From an uncultured Rhodobiaceae bacterium (GTDB lineage: Bacteria > Pseudomonadota > Alphaproteobacteria > RS24), in contig CAJWBV010000053.1 of assembly GCA_913020275.1 (NCBI GenBank), positions 1-6,310 of the forward strand: 6,310 bases of DNA, read 5' to 3'. The notes under the pieces are model-generated. The model did no database searches. It saw nothing but the letters and a program-made list of their open reading frames with translations, and had not been told where the DNA came from. Position numbers and translations under genes: made by a program. This document shows, piece after piece, positions 1 to 6,310 of this stretch (the first letter of the stretch is position 1; the number at the start of each line of letters is the position of its first letter).

Positions 1-361
1 CCCGACAAAGGTCGATCGTTCGGCGGCCTATGCCGCGCGTTACCTCGCCAAAAATGTGGTGGCGGCGGAACTGGCCGAGCGCTGCACCATCCAGCTCTCC
101 TATGCGATCGGCGTGGCGCGCCCGCTCTCGGTCTATATCGACACGCATGGCACCAGCAAGGTCGACACCAACCGCCTCGCTTCGGTGTTGCAGGCGGAAA
201 TGGATTTGAGCCCGCGCGGCATTCGCGAACATTTGGGTTTGAACCGCCCGATTTATGCACGCACGGCGGCCTATGGTCATTTTGGCCGGACGCCGGAAGA
301 TGATGGCGGTTTTTCCTGGGAGCGCACCGACCTCGTCGACGCCATCACAAACGCGCTTTAG
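1..361 (+). CDS. metK: S-adenosylmethionine synthetase, C-terminal part (5' end outside window)
   Basis: Makes S-adenosylmethionine from ATP and methionine in the cytoplasm, releasing phosphate and pyrophosphate. The reading frame is open from base 2 and ends at TAG 359-361, giving the last 119 residues of a protein usually about 385-400 long. The first visible residues, [14 protein letters not shown], are the family's active-site segment: the Lys and Asp correspond to K269 and D271 of the E. coli enzyme. Further family signatures are [12 protein letters not shown], the DTHGTSKV turn, [15 protein letters not shown], and a final F-W-E-x-T-D (SWERTD), all in the expected order up to the normal C-terminus. 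The substrate-binding N-terminal and central domains lie upstream of the window. Only 3 bases separate it from trmB, so the two are probably cotranscribed, and MetK supplies TrmB's methyl donor. The family assignment is very secure. Confidence 0.97.
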   Translation, partial: PTKVDRSAAYAARYLAKNVVAAELAERCTIQLSYAIGVARPLSVYIDTHGTSKVDTNRLASVLQAEMDLSPRGIREHLGLNRPIYARTAAYGHFGRTPEDDGGFSWERTDLVDAITNAL

Positions 362-364
362 CCG

Positions 365-1105
365 GTGCCGACGGACAAAACCAATCCTGACACACCCCAA
401 AACCGTCGCCTGATTTACGGACGTCGACAGGGACACCGTCTGCACCCGGCGCAAGCCCGGCGTGTCGCGGAAATCTTGCCCGAATTTGAGCCGAAATTTT
501 CCGCGTCCGATCTTTCAGGCTGGTTTGGCACGCGCGCACCGGAAATGGGCTTTGACACTTACGCGCTGGAAATTGGCTTTGGTGGGGGAGAGCATTTGGC
601 GGCATGCGCCAAGGCCGCACCGCAAACCGGATTCATCGGCTGCGAACCCTTTATTAACGGCGTGGCAAAATTGCTGGGACATATTGAGGCCGGGGGTTTG
701 GAAAACCTGTGTGTGCATCATGGCGATGCCCGCGATGTCATGGCGGCTATGCCCGCCGGTGTGCTGGACCAAGCATTTCTTTTATATCCCGATCCGTGGC
801 CCAAAAAACGCCATCACAAGCGGCGTTTCGTCAATCAGGAAAATCTGGACAGTCTGTTTCGTGTGTTGGCCCCCAATGCCCGGTTGCTGGTGGCAACCGA
901 TATTGCAGCTTATGCTGACTGGACTTTGGCCGAGATAAAGCAACATGGCGGGTTTGTTTGGCGCGCGCAGTGTCGCGCCGACTGGCTGGGGGCACCGGCA
1001 GATTGGCCCGGCACGCGCTATGAACAAAAGGCGCGTGCCGCCTACCGCGTTCCGCATTATCTGGAATTCTCACGCCGTAATGCGCTAGTGCCCGGCGCGC
1101 TTTGA
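365..1105 (+). CDS. trmB: tRNA (guanine-N7-)-methyltransferase TrmB
   Basis: Transfers a methyl group from SAM to N7 of a guanine in the tRNA variable loop (G46 in most bacteria). The 246-residue product has the family's landmarks in order: an N-terminal YGRRQGHRL (18-26), the SAM-binding glycine loop EIGFGGGEH (69-77), GCEPF at 92-96 (end of strand 2, ribose contact), GDARD (120-124), the hallmark YPDPWPKKRHHKRR (141-154) for catalysis and tRNA binding, and GTRYEQKA (216-223) near the C-terminus. The length is normal for the family. The GTG at 365 is the only sensible start: the metK stop lies in the same frame 3 bases upstream, and the first in-frame ATG (residue 61) would remove the N-terminal motif. 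No clear Shine-Dalgarno precedes it, so translation may depend on coupling to metK. The rimP leader promoter begins about 40 bases after its TGA stop. Confidence 0.96.
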   Translation: MPTDKTNPDTPQNRRLIYGRRQGHRLHPAQARRVAEILPEFEPKFSASDLSGWFGTRAPEMGFDTYALEIGFGGGEHLAACAKAAPQTGFIGCEPFINGVAKLLGHIEAGGLENLCVHHGDARDVMAAMPAGVLDQAFLLYPDPWPKKRHHKRRFVNQENLDSLFRVLAPNARLLVATDIAAYADWTLAEIKQHGGFVWRAQCRADWLGAPADWPGTRYEQKARAAYRVPHYLEFSRRNALVPGAL

Positions 1106-1145
1106 CATAGATGGCTGGGTGTAAATGCCCGATTGTAAAAGCCTG

Positions 1146-1173
1146 CTTGCCTGAGCGGTTAAAATCGCTATAT
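1146..1173 (+). promoter_or_regulatory. Candidate sigma-70-type promoter for the rimP-nusA-infB operon
   Basis: CTTGCC at 1146-1151 and CTATAT at 1168-1173 are separated by 16 bases. This fits the alphaproteobacterial housekeeping pattern (about CTTGAC, 16-17 bases, CTATAT) with one mismatch in the -35 box and none in the -10 box. Transcription would start near 1178-1181, leaving a leader of about 105 bases before the rimP ATG. The position just downstream of trmB and just upstream of a terminator hairpin makes biological sense. This is a pattern match only; the start site is inferred. Confidence 0.55.
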
Positions 1174-1199
1174 TGAGATCAAGTTTGCTGCTTTTTTGG

Positions 1200-1232
1200 A
1201 AGTGGGTCGCTCCTTGGAGCCCCGCTTTTTTT
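1200..1232 (+). terminator. Intrinsic (Rho-independent) terminator / attenuator in the rimP leader
   Basis: Bases 1200-1206 (AAGTGGG) pair with 1221-1227 (CCCGCTT) with one G-U pair. After a two-base bulge (1207-1208), 1209-1212 (GCTC) pair with 1217-1220 (GAGC), closing a CTTG tetraloop (1213-1216). Seven T residues (1226-1232) follow directly. This is a textbook terminator of 11 bp. It lies about 50 bases after the proposed rimP promoter and about 50 before the rimP start. It could therefore end metK-trmB transcripts and also act as a leader attenuator for rimP-nusA-infB. Attenuation in front of this operon is known in gammaproteobacteria, where NusA controls its own operon; the same role here is inferred. 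Confidence 0.85.
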
Positions 1233-1247
1233 AATGGCAAAAGCGGG
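1221..1247 (+). promoter_or_regulatory. Alternative hairpin overlapping the terminator's 3' arm
   Basis: CCCGCTTTT at 1221-1229 is the exact reverse complement of AAAAGCGGG at 1239-1247, giving a 9-bp stem with a 9-base loop. The left arm is the 3' arm of the terminator plus part of its T-tract, so in RNA this fold and the terminator exclude each other. Because the right arm lies downstream of the T-tract, it can form only after polymerase has read through. It is therefore not a classical antiterminator, but it could matter in the full-length mRNA. The pairing is directly visible; a function is speculative. Confidence 0.4.
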
Positions 1248-1284
1248 AAAACGCCCGATTTGAGGGCAAGTTGCGCATGAAGCG

Positions 1285-1896
1285 ATGGAAAGCATAAGCG
1301 GATTAAACAGGGTGACACATTCGCAAGATGACCAAATTGTTAGGCTGGATGATGCGCCCAATGCGCATTTGATGGCACCGGGTGCCGCGCGGCCACTTTT
1401 GCCGCTCTTGGTGCCGGTAATCGCTGACCTTGGATTTCATCTTGTGCGGGCGCGTATGACCTCGGAAGGAGAGCGTATGATCTTGCAGATCATGGCCGAA
1501 AATGATGCAGGCACAATCGCCATTGAAGATTGCGAGGCGATCAGCCATGCCGTGTCTGCTATGCTGGATGTGGAAGACCCGATTTCGGGAAACTACACGC
1601 TGGAAATATCTTCACCCGGCATGGGGCGCCCCTTGACACGGCCGCTTGATTTTGAGCGTTGGGCCGGGCTTGAAGCCAAGGTTGAATTGCACAATAGCGT
1701 CGATGGGCGTCGTCGGTTTCGCGGTCTGGTAGACGGATTTGAAGACGGCGAAGCGCGGTTGAAAGTCGCGCTCGACGGTTATGAAACCCCGCAAGTGCTG
1801 GGGTTTGCGTTGGCCGACATTGCCGAGGCACGGCTCGTGCCCGATGATGCGGCTTTGCGCCAATCGTTAAAGGCGGGAAAAGCCCGGAAGAAATAA
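1285..1896 (+). CDS. rimP: Ribosome maturation factor RimP
   Basis: Cytoplasmic 30S subunit assembly factor (DUF150 / old name YhbC) that binds pre-30S particles and helps late 16S rRNA and protein S12-region maturation. The 203-residue product has the N-terminal alpha/beta domain from about residue 35 (LLPLLVPVIADLGFHLVR, then LQIMAEND and the acidic IEDCEAIS), the hallmark DVEDPISGNYTLEISSPG, then GRPLTRPLDFERW. The C-terminal SH3-like barrel runs from about residue 125 to 185, and the protein ends in a basic tail (KAGKARKK). An N-terminal extension of about 30 residues before the core is common in alphaproteobacterial RimP. The start is not certain: the ATG at 1285 has only a weak ribosome site, and an in-frame GTG at 1312 (residue 10) and ATG at 1372 (residue 30) are alternatives. 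It is the first gene of the operon with nusA, the standard arrangement. Confidence 0.95.
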   Translation: MESISGLNRVTHSQDDQIVRLDDAPNAHLMAPGAARPLLPLLVPVIADLGFHLVRARMTSEGERMILQIMAENDAGTIAIEDCEAISHAVSAMLDVEDPISGNYTLEISSPGMGRPLTRPLDFERWAGLEAKVELHNSVDGRRRFRGLVDGFEDGEARLKVALDGYETPQVLGFALADIAEARLVPDDAALRQSLKAGKARKK

Positions 1897-1898
1897 TT

Positions 1899-1912
1899 GC
1901 CGCGTGTGCGGC
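1899..1912 (+). other. Small perfect hairpin in the rimP-nusA gap
   Basis: GCCGC (1899-1903) and GCGGC (1908-1912) form a 5-bp perfect stem with a GTGT loop, two bases after the rimP stop and 11 bases before the nusA ribosome binding site. No T-run follows, so it is not an intrinsic terminator. It might slow or process the mRNA between the two genes, or be chance in GC-rich sequence. Confidence 0.3.
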
Positions 1913-1923
1913 TGCCATAATGC

Positions 1924-1928
1924 AGGAG
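1924..1928 (+). promoter_or_regulatory. Ribosome binding site that fixes the nusA start
   Basis: AGGAG at 1924-1928 stands 6 bases before the ATG at 1935, an ideal spacing. An in-frame ATG at 1920 lies upstream of this site and has no ribosome site of its own, so 1935 is preferred. Confidence 0.85.
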
Positions 1929-1934
1929 ACGAAA

Positions 1935-3626
1935 ATGGCGACAGGTATTAGTGCCAACAAACTGGAACTGGTTCAAATTGCGGACGCGGTTGCCCGCGAA
2001 AAGGGCATCGACATTGAGATTGTGTTGGCAGCCATGGCAGATGCCATTCAAAAGGCGGCCAAGGCACGTTACGGCGCGGAAAACGATATTCGCGTGGAAA
2101 TTAATCCGAAAACCGGTGAAACCAGGCTTTTGCGGGCGGTCGAAGTGGTCGAGCTTGTAGAAAATGACGATACGCAAATATCGTTGGCGATTGCGCGGCG
2201 CGAAAATCCGGATGCCCAAATCGGTGATGAGATTATCGATGAATTGCCGCCGGTCGAGTTTGGCCGTATCGCCACGCAAGCCGCCAAGCAGGTTATTGTG
2301 CAACGCGTGCGCGAAGCCGAGCGCGAACAGCAATATGAAGAATTCAAAGACCGTGTCGGCGAGATTATCAATGGCGTGGTCAAGCGGGTTGAATATGGCA
2401 ATGTGGTGCTTGATTTGGGGCGCGGCGAAGCCGTCGTGCGGCGCGACAATCTGATCCCGCGCGAAGTGTTCCGCCCCGGTGATCGCATTCGCGCCTATAT
2501 CCAAAATGTGCGCCGCGAAATGCGCGGCCCGCAAATTATCCTGTCGCGTTCAGACCCGGCTTTCATGGCGAAACTTTTCGGCCAAGAAGTGCCGGAAATA
2601 TATGACGGCGTGATAGAAATTCGCGCCGTGGCCCGCGACCCGGGCAGCCGCGCAAAAATTGCAGTGATTTCCAGCGATCCAGGCATTGATCCGGTCGGGG
2701 CGTGCGTGGGCATGCGCGGCAGCCGCGTGCAGGCGGTGGTCAATGAATTGCAGGGCGAAAAGGTCGATATCATTCCGTGGTCTGAAGACGCCGCCGCTTT
2801 TATCGTCAACGCGCTGGCCCCTGCCGAAGTGTCGAAAGTGGTGCTGGATGAAGATATTCAGCGCATTGAAGTTGTTGTGCCGGACGAGCAGTTGAGCCTT
2901 GCCATTGGCCGGCGCGGGCAAAATGTGCGCCTTGCCTCACAGCTGACCGGCTGGGATATCGACATTATGACGGAAGCTCAGGAAAGCGAGCGTCGTCAGG
3001 CCGAATTTGCCGAACGCACGGAAACCTTTATGGGTGCGTTGGATGTCGACGAGATGATTGCGCAATTGCTGGCCTCGGAAGGCTTTGCGACAGTTGAAGA
3101 GGTGGCTTATGTGCCGCTCGACGAGATTACCTATATTGAGGGTTTCGACGATGAAACGGCGCAGGAGATCCAAAACCGCGCGCGCGACTTCCTCGACCAG
3201 CAAAATGCGGCGCTGACCGAACAGCGGCGCGAAATGGGTGTGGAAGATGCGCTGGCTGAAATTACCGAGCTGACACCGGCAATGCTGGTGCGCCTTGGCG
3301 AAAACGACATCAAAACACTGGAAGATTTTGCCGGATGCGTTACGGATGATCTGACCGGCTGGTTTGAGACGGTTGAGCGGAAGCGCGTGCGACAAGACGG
3401 TATTCTGGACGGGTTTGATATCAGCCCGGAAGAGGCCGAGGCGCTCATTATGTCGGCGCGTGTAAAAGCGGGCTGGGTGACACAGGAAGAGCTTGACGCG
3501 CTGGCCGCTGAAAAAGCGGCGGCGGAAGCCGCCGCGCAGGCCGAAGAACTGACCGCGGGCGAAGGTCTGGAAGGTGATGCCCCCGCCGCCGAGGCAAGCG
3601 CGCCTGATACAGATGCCACCTTATGA
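1935..3626 (+). CDS. nusA: Transcription termination/antitermination factor NusA
   Basis: Binds RNA polymerase and nascent RNA, promoting pausing and intrinsic termination and taking part in rRNA antitermination. With the start at 1935 the product has 563 residues. The N-terminal polymerase-binding domain (about 1-135) opens with [16 protein letters not shown]. An S1 domain follows from G142 ([20 protein letters not shown]) to about 205. Two KH domains follow, with GMRG at 259-262 and GRRG at 325-328, the latter within [15 protein letters not shown]. The C-terminal part has two helix-hairpin-helix-like acidic repeats (about 371-420 and 443-510, the second containing [15 protein letters not shown]), as in other proteobacteria. 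The last 45 residues are an Ala/Glu-rich low-complexity tail, probably disordered. The start was chosen because of the AGGAG at 1924-1928 and because homologues begin close to this Met; an ATG at 1920 would add five residues. The protein may regulate its own operon through the leader terminator at 1200-1232. Confidence 0.98.
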   Translation: MATGISANKLELVQIADAVAREKGIDIEIVLAAMADAIQKAAKARYGAENDIRVEINPKTGETRLLRAVEVVELVENDDTQISLAIARRENPDAQIGDEIIDELPPVEFGRIATQAAKQVIVQRVREAEREQQYEEFKDRVGEIINGVVKRVEYGNVVLDLGRGEAVVRRDNLIPREVFRPGDRIRAYIQNVRREMRGPQIILSRSDPAFMAKLFGQEVPEIYDGVIEIRAVARDPGSRAKIAVISSDPGIDPVGACVGMRGSRVQAVVNELQGEKVDIIPWSEDAAAFIVNALAPAEVSKVVLDEDIQRIEVVVPDEQLSLAIGRRGQNVRLASQLTGWDIDIMTEAQESERRQAEFAERTETFMGALDVDEMIAQLLASEGFATVEEVAYVPLDEITYIEGFDDETAQEIQNRARDFLDQQNAALTEQRREMGVEDALAEITELTPAMLVRLGENDIKTLEDFAGCVTDDLTGWFETVERKRVRQDGILDGFDISPEEAEALIMSARVKAGWVTQEELDALAAEKAAAEAAAQAEELTAGEGLEGDAPAAEASAPDTDATL

Positions 3627-3632
3627 TGGGAC

Positions 3633-4208
3633 ATGCGCATGGAGTTTGCCTGTCACGTAACCGGAAAAACACTGCCAGCACATGATTTGCTGCGCTTTTG
3701 TGTGTCGCCCGAAGGGGAGCTGACGCCGGATATTGGCAACAAACTGCCCGGCGCGCATATTTGGGTCAGCGCACGCAAACCTTGTGTTGCGGCGCTGCAA
3801 AACGGCTCCGAATGGTATGTTCCGGAAGATTTGTCGTGTCGGGTCGCCGGACTATTGGGTGCGCGCGCGCGAAATATGCTGGGTCTGGCGCGTGCTGCGG
3901 GCAAAATTGTGCTAGGCTTCGCCAAAGTGGATGCAGCCCTTTCCGGCGGCCGCGCGACAATGGTTGTTTCGGCATGTGACGGCGCCCGTGACGGTCGGGC
4001 GAAACTAGCTCGTAAAGCGCAAGCTGCCGGCGTGCTTGTTGTGGAGTTTTTTTCGGCAGAAGAATTGGGCTTGGCCATGGGACGCCAAGATGTGATACAC
4101 AGCGCAGTTATAGATGCGCAATGGGCTGCCAAGATTGACGAAGCGGCCCATCGATGGCAGGTCTATATCGGCACTGTGCCGAGTGGACAGGTCGGCGGAC
4201 AGAAGTGA
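3633..4208 (+). CDS. ylxR: YlxR (DUF448) - L7Ae-like RNA-binding fusion protein
   Basis: A predicted RNA-binding protein of 191 residues in the usual slot between nusA and infB. Residues about 5-55 form a YlxR/DUF448 domain: [27 protein letters not shown], then [11 protein letters not shown]. Residues about 78-165 resemble the L7Ae/L30e/YlxQ fold: [18 protein letters not shown], a [14 protein letters not shown] strand, [16 protein letters not shown] and DVIHSAVI. In Bacillus these two domains are separate neighbouring genes (ylxR, ylxQ); in alphaproteobacteria a fused form is common. Bacillus YlxR (RnpM) is reported to bind RNase P RNA, and L7Ae-family proteins bind kink-turns, but the target here is unknown. 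The segment joining the domains (56-77) is short, and the basic KKG-F-R helix that usually ends YlxR domains is not evident. The start at 3633 is 6 bases after the nusA stop in the same frame; ATG 3639 is an alternative. No good ribosome site is visible, suggesting coupling to nusA. Confidence 0.92.
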   Translation: MRMEFACHVTGKTLPAHDLLRFCVSPEGELTPDIGNKLPGAHIWVSARKPCVAALQNGSEWYVPEDLSCRVAGLLGARARNMLGLARAAGKIVLGFAKVDAALSGGRATMVVSACDGARDGRAKLARKAQAAGVLVVEFFSAEELGLAMGRQDVIHSAVIDAQWAAKIDEAAHRWQVYIGTVPSGQVGGQK

Positions 4209-4211
4209 GGA
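4207..4211 (+). promoter_or_regulatory. Ribosome binding site of infB
   Basis: GAGGA at 4207-4211 overlaps the stop codon of the preceding gene (TGA 4206-4208) and lies 4 bases before the infB ATG at 4216. The spacing is a little tight but usable, and the overlap suggests translational coupling. Confidence 0.7.
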
Positions 4212-4215
4212 AGCG

Positions 4216-6310
4216 ATGAGCGACACAAAAACAGGCGAAGACGGCGAAGCAAATGCCGGACGCAGTAAGACGCTGAGCCTGAAACGCACGGTTGAATCCG
4301 GCCAGGTGCGCCAGAGCTTTTCGCATGGGCGCAGCAAATCCGTGCTGGTTGAAAAGCGCCGCAAGCGCACCATCAATTCCGGTGGCGCGGAAGCCGCACC
4401 CGCGGAAGAAATTGCACGAGGGCCCGAAGCACCGGCCAGCCCGCAGGACAATCTGTCGAAAACCCAGCAGGATCGTCGTCAGGCCGCTGTTATCGAAGCC
4501 AAACAGCGCGCCATCGAAGAGGCCAAGCAAAGCGAGATTGACGCCCGCCGGCGCGCCGAAGAAGAAGCGCAAAAAGCCGCCGAAGCAGCCAGCCGCGCTG
4601 AGGCACTGGCGCGTGAAAAGAAAAAGCCTGCCAAGCAATCAAGCGAGCCTGCCCCAGCTGCACGGCCCGATGGAGGCCGCCGAACCGAGGCCGAAAAACA
4701 ACGTCAGGATACGAAAAAGCCGTCCTCGGAGCGCCGTGGCAATGAACGTCGCCGGCGCGCAGGTAAACTGACCATTAATGATGCCCTGAACGATGAAGAG
4801 CGGGTGCGTTCTCTCGCCTCCATGCGGCGGCGGCGCGAACGCGAGAAAAGACAGTCGGACACGTTTGAAAATACCGAAAAAGTGTCCCGCACTGTGCAAT
4901 TGCCGGATACGATTTCCATTCAGGAACTTGCCAACCGAATGGCCGAACGCGCGGTCGACGTCATTAAAATCCTGATTCAACAGGGCATTATGGCGAAAAT
5001 CAATGATGTGATTGACGCCGATACGGCGCAGATTGTCGCCGAAGATCTCGGTCATAGCGTGCGCCGCGTATCTGAAAGCGACATTGAAGACGGCCTCATC
5101 GGCGAAGCCGATAGCGACGAAGACATGAGCCCGCGCCCGCCGGTTGTTACGGTCATGGGCCATGTCGACCACGGTAAAACTTCACTGCTTGATGCCTTGC
5201 GCAAAGAAAAAGTTGCCGCCGGTGAAGCCGGGGGTATTACCCAGCATATTGGGGCCTATCAGACAACCACGCAAAACGGAGTCGTGATTTCCTTTATCGA
5301 CACACCCGGCCATGCGGCGTTTACCGCCATGCGCGCGCGCGGTGCAAAAGTGACGGATATTGTCATTCTGGTAGTTGCCGCCGATGACGGGGTCATGCCG
5401 CAAACCGTCGAAGCGATCAATCATGCCAAAGCGGCTGGGGCGCCGATGATTGTGGCGATCAATAAAATGGACAAGGCCGAAGCCGACCCGACCCGCGTGA
5501 AAAACGAATTACTGCAACATGAAATCATCGCCGAAGATATGGGCGGTGATACCCAGATGATTGAGGTTTCGGCGCAAACCGGTGCCGGTCTGGAAGACCT
5601 GCTTGAGGCGGTTGCCCTGCAGGCCGAGGTGATGGAACTCAAGGCCAATGCCGAACGCGACGGCGAGGGCATCGTTATTGAGGCCAAGCTCGACAAGGGG
5701 CGTGGGCCGGTGGCGACGGTGCTTGTCCAGCGCGGCACGTTGCGGGTGGGCGATGTGTTTGTGGTCGGTCAGGTGTCGGGTCGCGTGCGCGCACTGATTA
5801 ATGACCATGGCGAGCAAATTGACATGGCCGGGCCGTCTGCACCGGTTGAAGTGCTGGGGTCGGGCGGCGTGCCGGGTGCAGGTGATGTGTTTTCCGTTGT
5901 TGAAACGGAAGCGCGCGCGCGCGAAGTTGCCGAATATCGTGAGCGCAAAGCGCGCGAAAAATCAAGCGCTAGCGGGCCGCGTGCCGCCTCGCTTGACCAG
6001 ATGATGAAGCAATTGAAGGACAGCGACGTCGCCGAAATTGCACTTGTCGTCAAAGGCGATGTGCAGGGCTCGGTAGAAGCCATTGCGCAGGCTGCCGAAA
6101 AACTCGGTACAGATGAAGTTGCCGCACGCGCGGTGCTTGCCGGCGTGGGTGGTATCACCGAAAGCGACATCACGCTGGCTGCGGCATCAAACGCCATTGT
6201 GCTGGGCTTTAACGTGCGAGCCAATGCACAAGCGCGCACCGCCGCCGAAGCCGCCGGGATTGAAATACGCTATTATAATGTAATTTATGATCTGGTTGAC
6301 GATTTGAAAG
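4216..6310 (+). CDS. infB: Translation initiation factor IF-2 (3' end outside window)
   Basis: GTPase that recruits formyl-Met-tRNA to the 30S subunit and drives 50S joining. The frame is open from ATG 4216 to the window end: 698 complete codons with no stop. Residues 18-50 are the conserved IF2-associated N-terminal segment ([18 protein letters not shown], then a basic RRKR). Residues about 80-200 form a highly charged Ala/Glu/Arg linker, likely helical or disordered. [15 protein letters not shown] starts at 196. The IF2_N domain is about 232-283. The G domain shows G1 GHVDHGKT (315-322), the switch I region [10 protein letters not shown] (339-348), G3 DTPGH (362-366), G4 NKMD (416-419) and G5 SAQTG (452-456), all intact. 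Domain II follows from about 480 ([24 protein letters not shown]) and domain III ends with [18 protein letters not shown] and [11 protein letters not shown]. The C-terminal domain that binds fMet-tRNA is cut off. The start is supported by GAGGA 4 bases upstream and by homology. The next gene is expected to be rbfA. Confidence 0.98.
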   Translation, partial: MSDTKTGEDGEANAGRSKTLSLKRTVESGQVRQSFSHGRSKSVLVEKRRKRTINSGGAEAAPAEEIARGPEAPASPQDNLSKTQQDRRQAAVIEAKQRAIEEAKQSEIDARRRAEEEAQKAAEAASRAEALAREKKKPAKQSSEPAPAARPDGGRRTEAEKQRQDTKKPSSERRGNERRRRAGKLTINDALNDEERVRSLASMRRRREREKRQSDTFENTEKVSRTVQLPDTISIQELANRMAERAVDVIKILIQQGIMAKINDVIDADTAQIVAEDLGHSVRRVSESDIEDGLIGEADSDEDMSPRPPVVTVMGHVDHGKTSLLDALRKEKVAAGEAGGITQHIGAYQTTTQNGVVISFIDTPGHAAFTAMRARGAKVTDIVILVVAADDGVMPQTVEAINHAKAAGAPMIVAINKMDKAEADPTRVKNELLQHEIIAEDMGGDTQMIEVSAQTGAGLEDLLEAVALQAEVMELKANAERDGEGIVIEAKLDKGRGPVATVLVQRGTLRVGDVFVVGQVSGRVRALINDHGEQIDMAGPSAPVEVLGSGGVPGAGDVFSVVETEARAREVAEYRERKAREKSSASGPRAASLDQMMKQLKDSDVAEIALVVKGDVQGSVEAIAQAAEKLGTDEVAARAVLAGVGGITESDITLAAASNAIVLGFNVRANAQARTAAEAAGIEIRYYNVIYDLVDDLK

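Noticed and set aside
1102..1107. A perfect TTGACA at the trmB stop as a -35 box
   Set aside because: No -10-like hexamer lies 15-19 bases downstream; the nearest AT-rich candidate is only 13 bases away. The 1146-1173 pair is a better promoter.
1106..1284. An initiator tRNA gene upstream of rimP, as in E. coli (metY)
   Set aside because: No tRNA-like cloverleaf, T-loop GTTCGA-type motif or CCA end is visible in this gap.
1920..1922. ATG 1920 as the nusA start
   Set aside because: The strong AGGAG lies downstream of it and is correctly spaced for ATG 1935, and homologues begin near the latter.
1779..2534. A 251-codon open frame on the - strand opposite rimP and nusA
   Set aside because: It lies opposite two clearly conserved genes, its translation resembles no family I know, and it is the complement of GC-biased coding sequence.
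3623..3628. ATGATG overlapping the nusA stop as the start of the next gene
   Set aside because: Both ATGs are in a different frame from the YlxR domain and lead to a stop after about 20 codons.
3131..3640. A 169-codon open frame on the - strand opposite the nusA 3' end
   Set aside because: Its Ser/Ala-rich composition is what the complement of the Ala/Glu-rich NusA tail produces; nothing supports expression.
4292..4771. A 159-codon + strand frame inside infB
   Set aside because: It is out of frame with IF2, whose N-terminal segments are recognisable throughout this stretch; the Lys/Arg/Pro-rich product is an artefact.
1..6310. A novel defence, mobile or biosynthetic system
   Set aside because: All long coding sequence is accounted for by conserved housekeeping genes in their usual order; no repeats, integrases or unassigned genes were found.

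Overview
The window holds a stretch of core housekeeping genes, all on the + strand, in an order typical of alphaproteobacteria: metK (3' end) - trmB - rimP - nusA - ylxR/L7Ae fusion - infB (5' part). Three things point to an alphaproteobacterium: the metK-trmB-rimP-nusA-ylxR-infB order, the fusion of a YlxR (DUF448) domain to an L7Ae-like domain between nusA and infB, and a CTTGCC-N16-CTATAT promoter resembling the alphaproteobacterial housekeeping consensus. Base composition is moderately GC-rich. The order or genus cannot be fixed from this sequence. No mobile element, CRISPR array, tRNA or rRNA was seen.

Layout: positions 1-361 are the C-terminal 119 codons of S-adenosylmethionine synthetase. 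trmB (365-1105), a SAM-dependent tRNA (guanine-N7) methyltransferase, follows after 3 bases. A 179-base gap (1106-1284) then contains a candidate promoter, a strong intrinsic terminator and several overlapping alternative hairpins, so it looks like a regulated leader for the next operon. After it come rimP (1285-1896), nusA (start chosen at 1935, to 3626), the ylxR/L7Ae fusion (3633-4208) and infB (4216 to beyond the window end). The junctions from rimP onward are 38, 6 and 7 bases, so these four genes are very probably one operon.

How the genes work together: MetK makes the SAM that TrmB uses to modify tRNA. RimP matures the 30S ribosomal subunit. NusA sets transcription pausing, termination and antitermination. 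The YlxR/L7Ae protein is a predicted RNA-binding partner of the translation or RNase P machinery. IF2 places initiator tRNA on the 30S subunit. The second operon therefore couples transcription elongation to ribosome assembly and initiation.

I found no evidence of an unknown system. The part most worth a second look is the rimP leader: a near-ideal terminator sits between promoter and rimP, and its 3' arm can instead pair perfectly over 9 bp with sequence just downstream. This suggests attenuation, possibly by NusA itself, but that is inference.
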